This document shows, piece by piece, positions 9,301 through 17,346 of a DNA stretch of 64,000 nucleotides. The stretch lies in NCBI GenBank assembly GCA_963850915.1, contig CAWKND010000006.1:372001-436000 (forward strand), given 5' to 3'. Both the position numbers and the translations under genes were made by a program. The notes beneath the pieces were generated by a model. That model did not search any database and was not told the DNA's origin. It worked only from the letters and a program-made list of their open reading frames with translations. This DNA comes from CAVTWH01 sp963850915. Its GTDB lineage: Bacteria; Actinomycetota; Actinomycetes; Mycobacteriales; Micromonosporaceae. Each line of letters begins with the position of its first letter. Position 1 is the stretch's first letter.

Positions 9301-10869
9301 TACCGCGCGCCGGTCACCCCCCGGGAACTCGCGGTCGCCGAGATGATGACCGGGGTACTCGGCGTCGACGGGATCGGCCTGGACGACCGGGTCTTCGACC
9401 TAGGCGCCAGCTCGCTGGACGTGGCGCAGCTGTGCCTGCGGCTGGCGACGGTACGCGGCGAGGCGGTACCCATCTCGCAGGTGTACCGGCTGCCAACGGT
9501 CGGCCAGCTCGCGGACTGGCTGGACACCCACGCTGTGGCCGCCAAGCCGGTGGCGGCGCCGGAAGTCACCGACGGCCCGGTGCCGCTCCCGCCGGGCCAG
9601 GCCAACCTGGTGGAGGTCACCGAACGGATCGTCTGCCCGACCACCTGGTGGATCGAGGGCGACCTGGACACCGCCGCGCTCGTCGCCGCCGTTGGCGACC
9701 TGCACCGCCGGCACCAGGCGCTGCACGTGCGCTACCTGGACACCAGGCCGGCCACCGCGATCGTCCCCGACGATCCGGGCGAGGCCGAACTGCACGTGCT
9801 ACCACCAGCGCTCGACGACGCCGCAGCGCTCGCCGCGCTCGACACGGTGGCGCAGCAGCCACTGGCCATCTCGGCCGGCCACGTCTGGCGGTCGGTGGTG
9901 GTACCCAGCCTGGGCAGTGGCCGTACCCTGTTCGGCTTCGCCATCCACCACATCGCCTTCGACGGCTGGTCCCAGGCGATTCTCGTCCGCGACCTGGCAT
10001 TCGCCTACGCCGCCCGGCGGCGCGGCCAGGTACCGGCGTGGCCACGGCCGGCGCCCAGCCTCGCCGAGGTCGCCGCTGAGGCGACCCGCTGTCACGCGGT
10101 GGCCGACCTCGCCCCGCAGCGGACCTACTGGCTGGAGCAGCTGCGTACCCTGCCACGCCTCAACATCCCGACCATGGCGCGTGGCCCGGTCAGCGAGTGG
10201 GGCCCCAAGGACGGCCGTACCTTCCCGATCACCGCCGCGCAGGTCGCCGCCTGGGACGGGTACGCCAAGGGCGCCGGGGTGACCCGGTTCAGCTACCTGG
10301 CAGCCGTCTTCGGGCAGGTGCTGCGTACCATCACCGGCCAGTCGGACGTCGCCATGATGGTACCGGTTGCCCGGCGCGGCAACGCTTTGCTGGACCGTAG
10401 CGTGGGCTGCCGGTTGGACGCCGTGTGCCTGCGGCTACGCCCCCCGAAGGGGCCGCGCACTGCCGAGCCGGACTGGCTGGCGCTGGCGGCGAAGACGGTG
10501 CACGAGGCGATGGCTGCCCAGGAGTTGCCGTTCGGTGAGGCGGTCGCCGCGCTCGCCGCGGTCCGGCCGGATGTGCACATCCTGCTGACCATCCCGACCT
10601 TCCTGCTGCAGGACTACGCCCGGCCCGGGCTGCCGCTGCCGGGCTGCCACACGGAGCTGGTTGAGGACCGGTACGCCAAGGAGGTACCGACCCCGTTGAC
10701 GGTCGAGGTGTTCCCGTCCGGTGACGGCTTCAGCCTGCGGATCACGGTACGTACCGACCGCGCCCCGGTGGAGCTGGCCGACCGGATCGGCGCTGAGTTC
10801 CTCGGCATACTCGCAGCCGGCCCGGTCGCCCTCGCCGGCGTCCCGGCCACCGCGCCCGAAAAGCGGTAA
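6391..10869 (+). CDS. Nonribosomal peptide synthetase, one module: degenerate C - A - T - C
   Basis: 1492 residues; ATG 6391 follows a GGAG. Residues 1-470 resemble a condensation domain, but the HHxxxDG motif is lost (AGHGWPAPDPTG) and a (SGGAA)n repeat is inserted, so it is probably inactive. The adenylation domain (about 480-955) is complete: LFTSGSTGVPKG, NLYGPAEAAV, YRTGDLARW, GRLDTQVKLNGLRIELG, and Lys951 in ATGKVNRR. My reading of the ten specificity residues is D-L-G-F-L-A-L-V-S-K, which I cannot match to a known substrate; the leading Asp argues for an ordinary alpha-amino acid. A carrier domain follows (FDLGASSLD, Ser1008). The C-terminal condensation domain (about 1060-1480) has intact HHIAFDG at 1186-1192. 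There is no thioesterase, so this C domain may release the chain onto an amine or alcohol. Confidence 0.92.
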   Translation: MTSTAVSPALIPSRIPDDLGSGSQGGAGQEDTAGRAGLLGRAATWALRLRGPVDPDALSRAVQAEADLGPIGRLTIEPPPDPRPTAGPESGQPELAEPEQEAHVLHALQRQADHRSAPWRRLIRLADNRFLLAGHGWPAPDPTGLAVRYAAESSSAAQTTDPAVPDGPGATLTGGEPGSGNSAASPRPAADGQAPDASQFWRQRLSGATRLDLFPDHPRPAHWPYRVALAGHRLPADATAAIRALAQRQGVTERAVLVAGLVAVLNRYTGEEDIAVGAPVPGGGVSVLRVPVSGDPTVEQLLDTSGRAWTELVSHGPVPDSIVQALAAGHPAPCPVSVSFATAQPPASGWAVSGGAVSGGAASGGAASGGSASGGDVRFELLAAGAAELAEDIAVEITPDGDSLRLAVRYAADLFTPGRIARLLLHWERVLRAGATDPALPVSRLPLLDQAERASLVALGNGPTRGYPETTLHALVAERMRRNPQALAAICSGQQLTYGELDRRSALLATHLRELGVGPGSVVAVVLSRGLHTLVAMLGVLRAGAAYTPVDPAFPAERIRFVLEDTAAPVVLTLDGVLDFTPPSGVTVLRLDVDWAQIEATAGDAPHDGDDAGPDSLAYVLFTSGSTGVPKGVLLDHRMIVNYLTWMVDECAIGEQTRMLHCCSPVFDLAVGEIFGALVAGACVVVATHDEVVSPGALAGVIAANRVTHSFTPPTTLSLVDPADCADLRCVLVAGEVVAPELIVRWLDRGARVMNLYGPAEAAVSCTYFDCVPGRFGSSVPIGTVMPNRAARVLDRQGELVPVGVPGELLIAGVGVARGYLNRPELTAERFGTDPYGAGIAYRTGDLARWNANGDLEFLGRLDTQVKLNGLRIELGEIEAVLATHPDVAVAVAAVRSDHGPARLVAYLTGRDGRRPDTVELREHAARVLPPYMVPATFVVVEAFPLGATGKVNRRALPAPAAGRPPLRTPYRAPVTPRELAVAEMMTGVLGVDGIGLDDRVFDLGASSLDVAQLCLRLATVRGEAVPISQVYRLPTVGQLADWLDTHAVAAKPVAAPEVTDGPVPLPPGQANLVEVTERIVCPTTWWIEGDLDTAALVAAVGDLHRRHQALHVRYLDTRPATAIVPDDPGEAELHVLPPALDDAAALAALDTVAQQPLAISAGHVWRSVVVPSLGSGRTLFGFAIHHIAFDGWSQAILVRDLAFAYAARRRGQVPAWPRPAPSLAEVAAEATRCHAVADLAPQRTYWLEQLRTLPRLNIPTMARGPVSEWGPKDGRTFPITAAQVAAWDGYAKGAGVTRFSYLAAVFGQVLRTITGQSDVAMMVPVARRGNALLDRSVGCRLDAVCLRLRPPKGPRTAEPDWLALAAKTVHEAMAAQELPFGEAVAALAAVRPDVHILLTIPTFLLQDYARPGLPLPGCHTELVEDRYAKEVPTPLTVEVFPSGDGFSLRITVRTDRAPVELADRIGAEFLGILAAGPVALAGVPATAPEKR
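7441..7515 (+). repeat. 15-bp in-frame tandem repeat inside the NRPS gene
   Basis: Five contiguous 15-bp units (consensus GCCGCGTCCGGGGGC) start at 7441, 7456, 7471, 7486 and 7501. They encode AVSGG, AVSGG, AASGG, AASGG and SASGG, a flexible Gly/Ser/Ala insert inside the degenerate first condensation domain. Confidence 0.9.
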
Positions 10870-10870
10870 C

Positions 10871-10961
10871 GCCAACAGAAGTAGCGCCAAACAGAAGTAG
10901 CGCCGACAGAAGTAGCGCCGACAGAAGTAGCGCCAACAGGACCAGCGTCAACAGGACTGGC
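10871..10961. repeat. 15-16-bp tandem repeat array just after the NRPS stop
   Basis: Six units (consensus GCCAACAGAAGTAGC) start at 10871, 10886 (16 bp), 10902, 10917, 10932 and 10947; the last two copies have diverged. The array starts two bases after the NRPS stop codon and ends before the terminator hairpin at 10969. Confidence 0.9.
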
Positions 10962-10968
10962 AACTCAG

Positions 10969-10998
10969 CCGGCTCGGACCTCTGCGGGTCCGAGCCGG
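10969..10998. terminator. Hairpin terminator between convergent genes
   Basis: A perfect 12-bp stem (CCGGCTCGGACC pairing with GGTCCGAGCCGG) lies between the rightward NRPS and the leftward small membrane gene. There is no long T tract, as is common in actinobacteria. Confidence 0.75.
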
Positions 10999-11021
10999 GC
11001 GTCCAGGTCTGTACGGGGGGA

Positions 11022-11153
11022 CTACCTGTTGATCAAGACTACGACGATGACGACAATCGCGACGATGACCAGGCCCCAGATCGCACCCTTCTTGCCGCCG
11101 CCACTGCCGCCGGGAACAAATGTCCCGCCGCCGCCCGAATCTCCGCTGTGCAT
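11022..11153 (-). CDS. Small Gly-rich single-pass membrane protein (43 aa)
   Basis: Predicted product of 43 residues: a Gly/Ser-rich N-terminus (MHSGDSGGGGTFVPGGSGGG), a KKG positive charge cluster, and a C-terminal hydrophobic helix (IWGLVIVAIVVIVVVLI) ending in NR. I prefer the ATG at 11153 because AAAGGGGT lies about 9 bases upstream; a longer frame to 11252 has no good ribosome site. The layout suggests a tail-anchored membrane peptide. No family is recognised. It lies between the NRPS terminator and the TAXI-receptor operon. Confidence 0.6.
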   Translation of the reverse strand: MHSGDSGGGGTFVPGGSGGGKKGAIWGLVIVAIVVIVVVLINR

Positions 11154-11410
11154 GGCCTGGACCCCTTTCTGTTGACTTCGTCCATTCACGTTACCCGATG
11201 TATTTTCGGCCAACCAGTTATCCCGAGCGTTGGTGTAGCGGCGTTCGAGCATGGTTCACCGATCGGATACCGATGGACTACCTGATCCGGGCAGAATGCG
11301 CCGGCACCCACAGTGGACGGTGTGCCGCACGGCGATCACTCGCAGACCGGTGGATCACCACCAGTGCACCGGCTCGAAGCCGGGAAGGAGCGGGGTAAGG
11401 AGCGGGTCGG

Positions 11411-12379
11411 TCAGCCGACCTCGTCGGAGCGGTAGTAGGCCAGTGCGCCATTGTGCAGTGGGATCGGCTCGGTGAACAGCGCCGTGTGCCGGTCCAGCTC
11501 GGCCGCGACCGGTACCTGCGCTCCGAGCTTGCCGGCATTGTCGAAGATGAACTCGCAGGTGGTACGCACGCCCGCGTCAGGCTGGCTGGACAGCGCCACC
11601 AACAGGTTGGGGACGGCCAGGGTGGGTACCGGCTTGGCCTGGTCGGTGTAGGTACCCGGCGGGATCACCCCGACCCGGTAGCAGGTACCGAAGCGCACCC
11701 GCAGTACCGCCGCGGCGTCGTGTAGATCCACCAGGCGTACCCGCCGGCTCCGGGCCAGGGCGGTGACCGCGACCGTGGGCAGCCCGCCGGACCAGAAGAA
11801 CGCGTCGATCTCGCTGTTGTCCAGCGCCGCCGCGGAGTCGTCGAGGCTGAGCTGGGAGCGCCCGATGCCGGTGTGCGGGTCCAGGTTGGCCGCGCCGAGC
11901 AGCCGGTCGGCGATGAGCGCGGTGCCTGAGCCGGCAGCGCCGACCGAGACCCGCCGGCCACGCAGGTCGGCGATGCTCATGATCGGTGACTCGACCGGGA
12001 CAACCAGGTGGATGTAGTCGTCGTACAGCTTGGCGATGGCCCGGATCGGTACCGGCTGGCCCAGTGAGTCGTCGAGCAGGACGTCGGTGGCCGCGTCGGC
12101 GGCGGTGAACGCGAGCATCGCCTCACCGGTACTCAGCCGCTTCAGGTTGTCCACCGAGCCGGTGGTGGAGACGATCCGCATCGGGCCCAGTACGTCCCCG
12201 CACAGGTCGGCGATGGCATTGCCGTACTGGTAGTAGACCCCGACCGTGCTGCCGGCCGCGACGACGATCGGGGTCTTGTCGAAACCCCCGGTGGCCTGCC
12301 GGTGGCTCCGGCACGCGGCCAGGCTGCCGGCGGAGCCGGCCGCCCCGGCCAGCGCGAGCAGTACGGTGCGCCGCTTCAT
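11411..12379 (-). CDS. TAXI-family TRAP solute receptor, lipoprotein
   Basis: 322 residues. The signal peptide has a Lys/Arg start and a lipobox (MKRRTVLLALAG...SLAAC), so it should be anchored outside the membrane. The mature part matches the TAXI (TRAP-associated extracytoplasmic immunogenic) solute receptors: VAAGSTVGVYYQYGNAIADL, MLAFTAADAATDV, a conserved SVGAAGSGTALIADRLL, and WSGGLPTVAVTAL. Its ATG overlaps the stop of the histidine kinase (ATGA), so the two are made together. No TRAP permease genes are nearby. The coupling suggests that it presents a ligand to the kinase rather than feeding a transporter. It may also have a transporter partner encoded elsewhere. Confidence 0.85.
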   Translation of the reverse strand: MKRRTVLLALAGAAGSAGSLAACRSHRQATGGFDKTPIVVAAGSTVGVYYQYGNAIADLCGDVLGPMRIVSTTGSVDNLKRLSTGEAMLAFTAADAATDVLLDDSLGQPVPIRAIAKLYDDYIHLVVPVESPIMSIADLRGRRVSVGAAGSGTALIADRLLGAANLDPHTGIGRSQLSLDDSAAALDNSEIDAFFWSGGLPTVAVTALARSRRVRLVDLHDAAAVLRVRFGTCYRVGVIPPGTYTDQAKPVPTLAVPNLLVALSSQPDAGVRTTCEFIFDNAGKLGAQVPVAAELDRHTALFTEPIPLHNGALAYYRSDEVG

Positions 12380-13842
12380 GATTCGCCTCGCCGGCCGGCG
12401 AGCACGGCGATCCGGCGGCGGCGCCGGTGCCGGGGCCAGAAGCTGGGGGTACCGGCGGCGGGCACCGTCGGTACCGGGGGTACCGGCAGCCACAGGCTCA
12501 CCCGCAGCCCGCTCGGTTCGACGGCGGAGAAGCGCAGGTTGCCGCCGCACAGCTCGGTGATGGTCCGGGCGATGCTGAGGCCGAGCCCGGAGCCCGGCAC
12601 GTTCTGCTGGGATGGGCTGCGCCAGAACCGGTCGCCGAGGCGCTCCATCTCGTCGGCGTCCACCCCGATGCCGTTGTCGGCGATGTCCACCCGTACCCGG
12701 GCGCATTCGACGGTGACCTCGATGTCCACCCGGCCGCCGTCGGCGTTGAACTTGATCGCGTTGTCGAGTACCGCGTCGAGTACCGAGCTCACCAGGGTGG
12801 GATCGATCTGCGCCGGGGCCTGCGCCGGGTGCTGGAAGTGCAGCGTGATCGCCCGCAGTTGGGCCAGCGGGCGCCAGGCCTGGATCCGCCCGGCCAGCAG
12901 GTCGACCACGTCGGTGGGGGCCCGCGAGCGGGCCGCCGCCTCCTGTACCGAGGCCAGGTGTAGCAGTTCGTCGACGATCCCGCGCAGCCGGGAGGATTCG
13001 TCGAGCACGTCGGCGACGGCCGGCATGCACCGTTCGGGTACGTCCGCGCGCAGCTCCTCCAGGCGCAGCGTCAACGCCGCCAACGGATTGCGCAGTTGAT
13101 GGGAGGCGTCGGCGACGAACCGGGTCTGCCGGTCCATCGCGGTCTCCACCGCCAGTGCCATCCGGTTGAAGGAGGCGGCTAATCGGCGGATCTCCACCGG
13201 ACCGCCGCGGTCGTTCACCCGCGTTGCCAGGTTGCCCGTGCTGATCTGCCGGGAGGCCACGTCGAGCCGGTAGACCGGGCGCAGTACCCAGATGGCGGCC
13301 CGGTCGGAGAGCAGGATGAAGACGGCGATCGCCGCCAGGTCGGCGGCGGTCAGCATGCCGAGTTTGACGGCGAGGATGCGGCGCAGCGCGCTGGTGGGGG
13401 AGACGGTGATGGCCGCGGCGATGACGTCGTCGCCGCGCAGCACCGGTACCGCGATGGTCAGCGCTTCGTGCTCGCCCGGCCAGATGATGGCCGGCTGGTC
13501 GCTCTGGTGTCCGGTGAGCGCCTGGTGTACCGCGCTGCGCTGGCCGGCACCGTGCAGGTCGATGTGGCCCGAGCTTTCGATGACCGCGCCGGAGCGGTCC
13601 AGGATCGCCGCGTCGATGCCGTACACATCGTGGTACCGGGTCAGGTCGTCGCGCAGCGCCTGCACGTCGATCTCGTCGTTGGCCTGCTGGTAGGCGGAGG
13701 CGAAGCGGGCGGTGTCCTGCAGCCGGTCGACGAAGATGGCCTGCTGCTCGCCGGAGGCGACCTTGATCGCGAACGGGATGCTGAGCGTTGCCAGCATGCA
13801 GATGACCATGGTCAGGAAGATGCCGAACAGTCGGGTCCTCAT
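12376..13842 (-). CDS. Sensor histidine kinase (OmpR/EnvZ-type)
   Basis: 488 residues. One membrane helix at the start (MRTRLFGIFLTMVICMLATL), an extracytoplasmic sensor of about 120 residues, a second helix near 165-185 (TAADLAAIAVFILLSDRAA), a HAMP linker, then HisKA with the phospho-acceptor His in RFVADASHQLRNPLAAL. The ATPase domain has its N box (DNAIKFN), a G1 box (ADNGIGVD) and a G2 box (GSGLGLSIART). It follows the response regulator by 28 bases and overlaps the TAXI receptor by 4. The ATG at 13842 has only a weak ribosome site. Signal unknown; the downstream receptor suggests an organic acid or amino-acid-like ligand. Confidence 0.9.
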   Translation of the reverse strand: MRTRLFGIFLTMVICMLATLSIPFAIKVASGEQQAIFVDRLQDTARFASAYQQANDEIDVQALRDDLTRYHDVYGIDAAILDRSGAVIESSGHIDLHGAGQRSAVHQALTGHQSDQPAIIWPGEHEALTIAVPVLRGDDVIAAAITVSPTSALRRILAVKLGMLTAADLAAIAVFILLSDRAAIWVLRPVYRLDVASRQISTGNLATRVNDRGGPVEIRRLAASFNRMALAVETAMDRQTRFVADASHQLRNPLAALTLRLEELRADVPERCMPAVADVLDESSRLRGIVDELLHLASVQEAAARSRAPTDVVDLLAGRIQAWRPLAQLRAITLHFQHPAQAPAQIDPTLVSSVLDAVLDNAIKFNADGGRVDIEVTVECARVRVDIADNGIGVDADEMERLGDRFWRSPSQQNVPGSGLGLSIARTITELCGGNLRFSAVEPSGLRVSLWLPVPPVPTVPAAGTPSFWPRHRRRRRIAVLAGRRGES

Positions 13843-13870
13843 GACGGCCCGATCCCGATGACAGCCGCCC

Positions 13871-14632
13871 TCATGGCCGGCGCAGATCGCTGAACGCGCC
13901 GGCCAGCCGGTACCCGACGCCGTAGACGGACTCGATGAGCCCGGGGGAGACCAGCTTCTGGCGCAGTGAGGCGACGTGCACGTGCAGGGTACGCCGGGTG
14001 TACGCCGACGTACTGTGCCACAGCTCGTCGATGATCTGCTCGTGGTGCAGTACCTCACCGGGCTGCCGGGCCAGCAGCGCCAGCAGGTCGAACTCCTTGC
14101 GGGTCAGGCTGACCGGCTGCCCGTGTACCTCGATCGTGCGCTGCCGCAGGTCGATGTGGACGGCGCCGATGCGCAGCGGTGCCGCGCCGGTACCCGCCGG
14201 CTCGTCCCCGGGCCCACCGCCCTCCTTGCCGGCGCCGGCCGCCTGAGCCGCATTGGCCGCGTTGACCGCCTGGGTCAGCGTCGAGCGGCGGCTCACCGCC
14301 CGGATCCGGGCGATCAGCTCCTGCAGGTTGTACGGCTTGACCACGTAGTCGTCGGCGCCCAGGTTCAGCCCGCGGATGCGCGCCTCGGCGTCACCGCGCG
14401 CCGTGGTCACGATGATCGGCACCGTGCTGACCCGGCGGATGCGGGCGCACACCTCGAAGCCGTCGCAGTCGGGTAGGCCCAGATCGAGGAGTACCACCTG
14501 CGGGCCGAGGCTGAGCATCTCCAGGGCGCCGAAGCCGGTACGCGAGCGGACCACCTCGAAGCCGTGGCGCTGTAGTGAGGCGGTGAGCGCCGCCATGACC
14601 CGCTCATCGTCCTCGACCAGGAGCAGCCGCAT
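13871..14632 (-). CDS. OmpR-family response regulator
   Basis: 253 residues. The receiver domain (1-120) has the acidic pair (LLLVEDDE), the phospho-Asp in VVLLDLGLPDCDG, the Thr in IIVTTARGD and Lys in DYVVKPY. The DNA-binding winged helix (about 155-250) ends with TLHVHVASLRQKL and VYGVGYRL. The two are joined by an unusually long Ala/Gly/Asn linker (about 125-155). The ATG at 14632 follows AAGGCAGG. It is the first gene of the leftward regulator-kinase-receptor operon. Its targets are unknown; an imperfect inverted repeat around TGTCCAC/GTGGACA near 14900 upstream is a possible site. Confidence 0.92.
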   Translation of the reverse strand: MRLLLVEDDERVMAALTASLQRHGFEVVRSRTGFGALEMLSLGPQVVLLDLGLPDCDGFEVCARIRRVSTVPIIVTTARGDAEARIRGLNLGADDYVVKPYNLQELIARIRAVSRRSTLTQAVNAANAAQAAGAGKEGGGPGDEPAGTGAAPLRIGAVHIDLRQRTIEVHGQPVSLTRKEFDLLALLARQPGEVLHHEQIIDELWHSTSAYTRRTLHVHVASLRQKLVSPGLIESVYGVGYRLAGAFSDLRRP

Positions 14633-15153
14633 CCGTACCTGCCTTCGCATCGGCCGTACTGTTTGCCGGACAGTCCCCCGGATCCGCGTACCCCACGAAC
14701 CGTTGACCGGATCCGCGGAGCCTGGATCCGCCTGACGTGGTGGCCAGCAGCCACCACGGATTGCTACGGATTGGGGCGACTTTGGTGATCTCCCCGTTCC
14801 GGGCTCGATTGTGCCAACGCGGAACGGTTGAGGCACTGGCGCGATCGGGCCAATAGACATCGGCCAATCGGATGGTAGGCAAGGTGATCCACACATGTTT
14901 GTCCACTTTGGTCGGTGGACATTTGTGCTGTTCGGGGCGGAGGCGACAGGCTCCCCGAGCGCTGCTCCACCGGCACTCCAGAGTTGATCGACCATCGTTG
15001 GGCCGGTGGACGACTCCGTTCCACAGGGCGGGACGAGGTTTGTCGTGCATGCAAGATCGCGATCTGCGGTACGACCAGGCAGCCGGGGCTGCGCAGTCGT
15101 ACCGCAGATCGCGATCTTGTCGCTTGTGCTTCCTCGTTCGTGCGGAGTGCCGG
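14633..15153. other. 521-base gene-free region with long hairpin
   Basis: Region between the response-regulator start and the end of the glycosyltransferase at 15154. It should hold the promoter of the regulator operon. Visible structure: an imperfect inverted repeat with TGTCCAC/GTGGACA arms near 14900-14921, and the very long perfect hairpin at 15052-15119. ORFs crossing it are Arg/Pro-rich shadows. Confidence 0.6.
15052..15119. repeat. Perfect 24-bp inverted repeat (REP/MITE-like element or terminator)
   Basis: The arms 15052-15075 and 15096-15119 are perfectly complementary over 24 bases. They are separated by 20 bases that contain a second stem, GCAGCC-GG-GGCTGC (15079-15092). Each arm holds the self-palindrome AGATCGCGATCT. 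It lies 34 bases beyond the stop of the leftward glycosyltransferase, where a terminator would be expected, but it is much longer than a normal terminator. Confidence 0.85.
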
Positions 15154-16464
15154 TCAGCGGACTCCGACCGGACGGCGGGCGTCGGCGAGCAGCTTCTCCA
15201 TCGGCAGGGCGTCCCAGTCGATGGTGGCCGGCGGCTCACCGGTCCGGGCCAGCTCCTCCAGCTGCGTGACCAGCTCAGCCGGGCTCGGCCGGTCGGCCAG
15301 CTCGGCGGCCAGCCGCTTGGCGTTCGCCGCGAACGACGGCTCGTCCAGCAGGCGCAGCAGCGCCTCCCGGATGGTCGCGCTGTTGGCCTCCTTGGCCTTC
15401 AGGTGCAGCCCGGCGCCGGCCTCCGCGACCCGTACCCCGTTGGCCTGCTGCTCGGACTCGAACGGCACGGCCAGCTGCGGGGTACCGGCGACCACGGCGC
15501 TCATCACGCAGCCGGCGCCGCCGTGGTGGATCACCGCGGCACAGCTGGGCAGCAGCAGGTTGATCGGGAACTGCTCCACGATGCGCGCATTGGCCGGCAA
15601 CTCCCCGACGAACGGCACGTCCTTGGGGTTGACCGCGACCACCACCTCGATGTCCAGCCCGGCCAGCCCGGCGAGGATCTCCGGTACCAGGAAGGCATCC
15701 GGCCCGAAGCGGCTGAGCGTGTGTCCCCACACCACGCATACCCGTGGCTTCTCCGGGTCGTCCAGCAGCCACTCAGGGGCGTCGCCGGGGCCGTTGTAGG
15801 GCACGTACCGCATCGGCAGCCGGGTACCGCTCAGCGGCGGCGCCATGCTCGCCGGGTTCGGGTCGATGACGTAGCGCACCATGTCCCGGCCCTTGGTGCG
15901 TACCCCGAGCTTGCGCAGGATTCCGTTGCTGTAGTCCGGAACGATCTTCAGCCCGGGGTCGGTCTCGTCGGTACCCACCGGACCCCACAGGTGCAGTACC
16001 GCCGGGACGCCCTCGAAGACAGCCGAGAACGGCCCCTCGGTGCTCATCAGGTCGTGTACCACCAACTCCGGCTGCCAGCTCTTCACGAACACCAGGGTGC
16101 GCTGCATCTTGGCCAGCCAGGCGCTACTGAACTCGTGCTCGTGCGCCTTCTTGTACGCCGGCCAGTCGAACTCGTCGGCGCTGTTCATCCGCTCGCCGGT
16201 CACCGGGTGCAGCAGCGGCAACCCGTTGTCCAGTGCCACCCCGCGTACCACGCGCTGCTGGTGCCACAGGCGGGACCAGAACATCTGGTTGTCGTGGTCA
16301 TCCAGTACCGGCACCGGGGTCAGCCCGGAGCTGCGTACGTAGGCCGCCGCGACCGGCGTGCACAGTACCCGGACGTCGTGCCCGGCGCCCTGGAGCGCCC
16401 AACCCAGTGGCACCATTGGAAAGTAGTGGCCGGCCCACGGTGACACCGTGAAGAGCACCCGCAT
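15154..16464 (-). CDS. Glycosyltransferase, MGT/UGT (GT1) family
   Basis: 436 residues, clearly paralogous to the glycosyltransferase at 1949 (MRVLFTVSPWAGHYFPMVPL; shared YVIDPxPAS and YNGPG segments). The donor site is canonical: LLLPSCAAVIHHGGAGCVMSAVVAG. It should transfer a TDP-deoxysugar to the cluster product, or a second sugar onto the first. The ATG follows a strong AAGGAGG (spacing about 8). It is the last gene of the leftward series aromatase, ABC exporter, epimerase, glycosyltransferase. Two such enzymes suggest a disaccharide or two glycosylation sites. Confidence 0.88.
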   Translation of the reverse strand: MRVLFTVSPWAGHYFPMVPLGWALQGAGHDVRVLCTPVAAAYVRSSGLTPVPVLDDHDNQMFWSRLWHQQRVVRGVALDNGLPLLHPVTGERMNSADEFDWPAYKKAHEHEFSSAWLAKMQRTLVFVKSWQPELVVHDLMSTEGPFSAVFEGVPAVLHLWGPVGTDETDPGLKIVPDYSNGILRKLGVRTKGRDMVRYVIDPNPASMAPPLSGTRLPMRYVPYNGPGDAPEWLLDDPEKPRVCVVWGHTLSRFGPDAFLVPEILAGLAGLDIEVVVAVNPKDVPFVGELPANARIVEQFPINLLLPSCAAVIHHGGAGCVMSAVVAGTPQLAVPFESEQQANGVRVAEAGAGLHLKAKEANSATIREALLRLLDEPSFAANAKRLAAELADRPSPAELVTQLEELARTGEPPATIDWDALPMEKLLADARRPVGVR

Positions 16465-16625
16465 GGCGCTGTCCTCCTTCCGCGGCCCCCCGCGGTGAAA
16501 TGCCTCAGCTGTCCGGTTGGCTTAGCTGTGGGGAACAGTCGACCATCGGACGCGCGGCATCGTCTGGAACCCGACTAGAGACCGTCTGGATCGGTGACGC
16601 CCCAAGCCTCTCAGTCCGCTGGGGG

Positions 16626-17198
16626 CTACGACTCGGACTGCCAGTGCGGCAGCAGACCGGCCGCCTGCGCCTGGGCCAGCGTGGGTGCCTCGCTGTCGCG
16701 TACCGACAGCACCGGGGAGCTGGTCGGCCAGGGCAGCCCCAACTCCGGGTCGAGCGGGTGGATCTGCCGCTCCGCCGCCGGGTCGTACGCCGTCGAGCAC
16801 AGGTAGAGCACGCTCGCCGTCTCGGTCAGCGCACAGAACCCGTGGCCGAGTCCGTTGGCGATGAAGACGGCGCGCCGGTCGACATCGTCTAGGGTCACGC
16901 AGTCCCACCGACCGAAGGTGGGCGAGCCGATCCGCAGGTCCACCACGATGTCCAGCACCGTACCGGCCACGCAGGTCACGTACTTCAGCTGGCCCGGTGG
17001 CAGGTGCACGAAGTGCATGCCGCGTACCACCCCGCGCCGGGAGATGGAGAGGTTGGCCTGGGCAACTGTCATGTCGTGTCCGGTAACCGCGCTGATCTCG
17101 GTCGCCCGGAACCACTCGACGAACGCACCGCGCTCGTCCTGGTGCGCCATCGGCACCATCTCGTACGCGCCCTGCATCGCCAGCGGTCGAAGCTTCAC
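16626..17198 (-). CDS. dTDP-4-keto-6-deoxyhexose 3,5-epimerase (RmlC family)
   Basis: 190 residues, close to the usual 180-200 of RmlC. The cupin-fold motifs are present: DERGAFVEWF, GVVRGMHFVHLPPGQLKYV with the catalytic His, LDIVVDLRIGSPTFG, and the C-terminal YDPAAERQIHPLDP. It inverts C3 and/or C5 of the 4-keto sugar to give an L-sugar; some family members are 5-only epimerases. The GTG at 17198 gives the family N-terminus (MKLRPLAM). The longer frame adds residues without family likeness. It lies 161 bases before the glycosyltransferase on the same strand. With the 3-dehydratase at 4349 it points to a deoxy-L-hexose. Confidence 0.88.
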   Translation of the reverse strand: MKLRPLAMQGAYEMVPMAHQDERGAFVEWFRATEISAVTGHDMTVAQANLSISRRGVVRGMHFVHLPPGQLKYVTCVAGTVLDIVVDLRIGSPTFGRWDCVTLDDVDRRAVFIANGLGHGFCALTETASVLYLCSTAYDPAAERQIHPLDPELGLPWPTSSPVLSVRDSEAPTLAQAQAAGLLPHWQSES

Positions 17199-17346
17199 AG
17201 CGCGACGGTAGCCCCGCGAGAGCGCCGGCAAAACTCCGCAACGGCCGGTTCGAGCCATCCTGGGCGCCGCCGCGAGTCAGACCCGAGAATCGTTTCACCC
17301 CAAGCAAATCCGGGGTACCGGCGGGTAGCTGGCGACCGGATACGCG

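Noticed and set aside
15052..15119. tRNA or structured RNA gene
   Set aside because: The fold is a simple long hairpin, with no cloverleaf, anticodon loop or CCA-like end.
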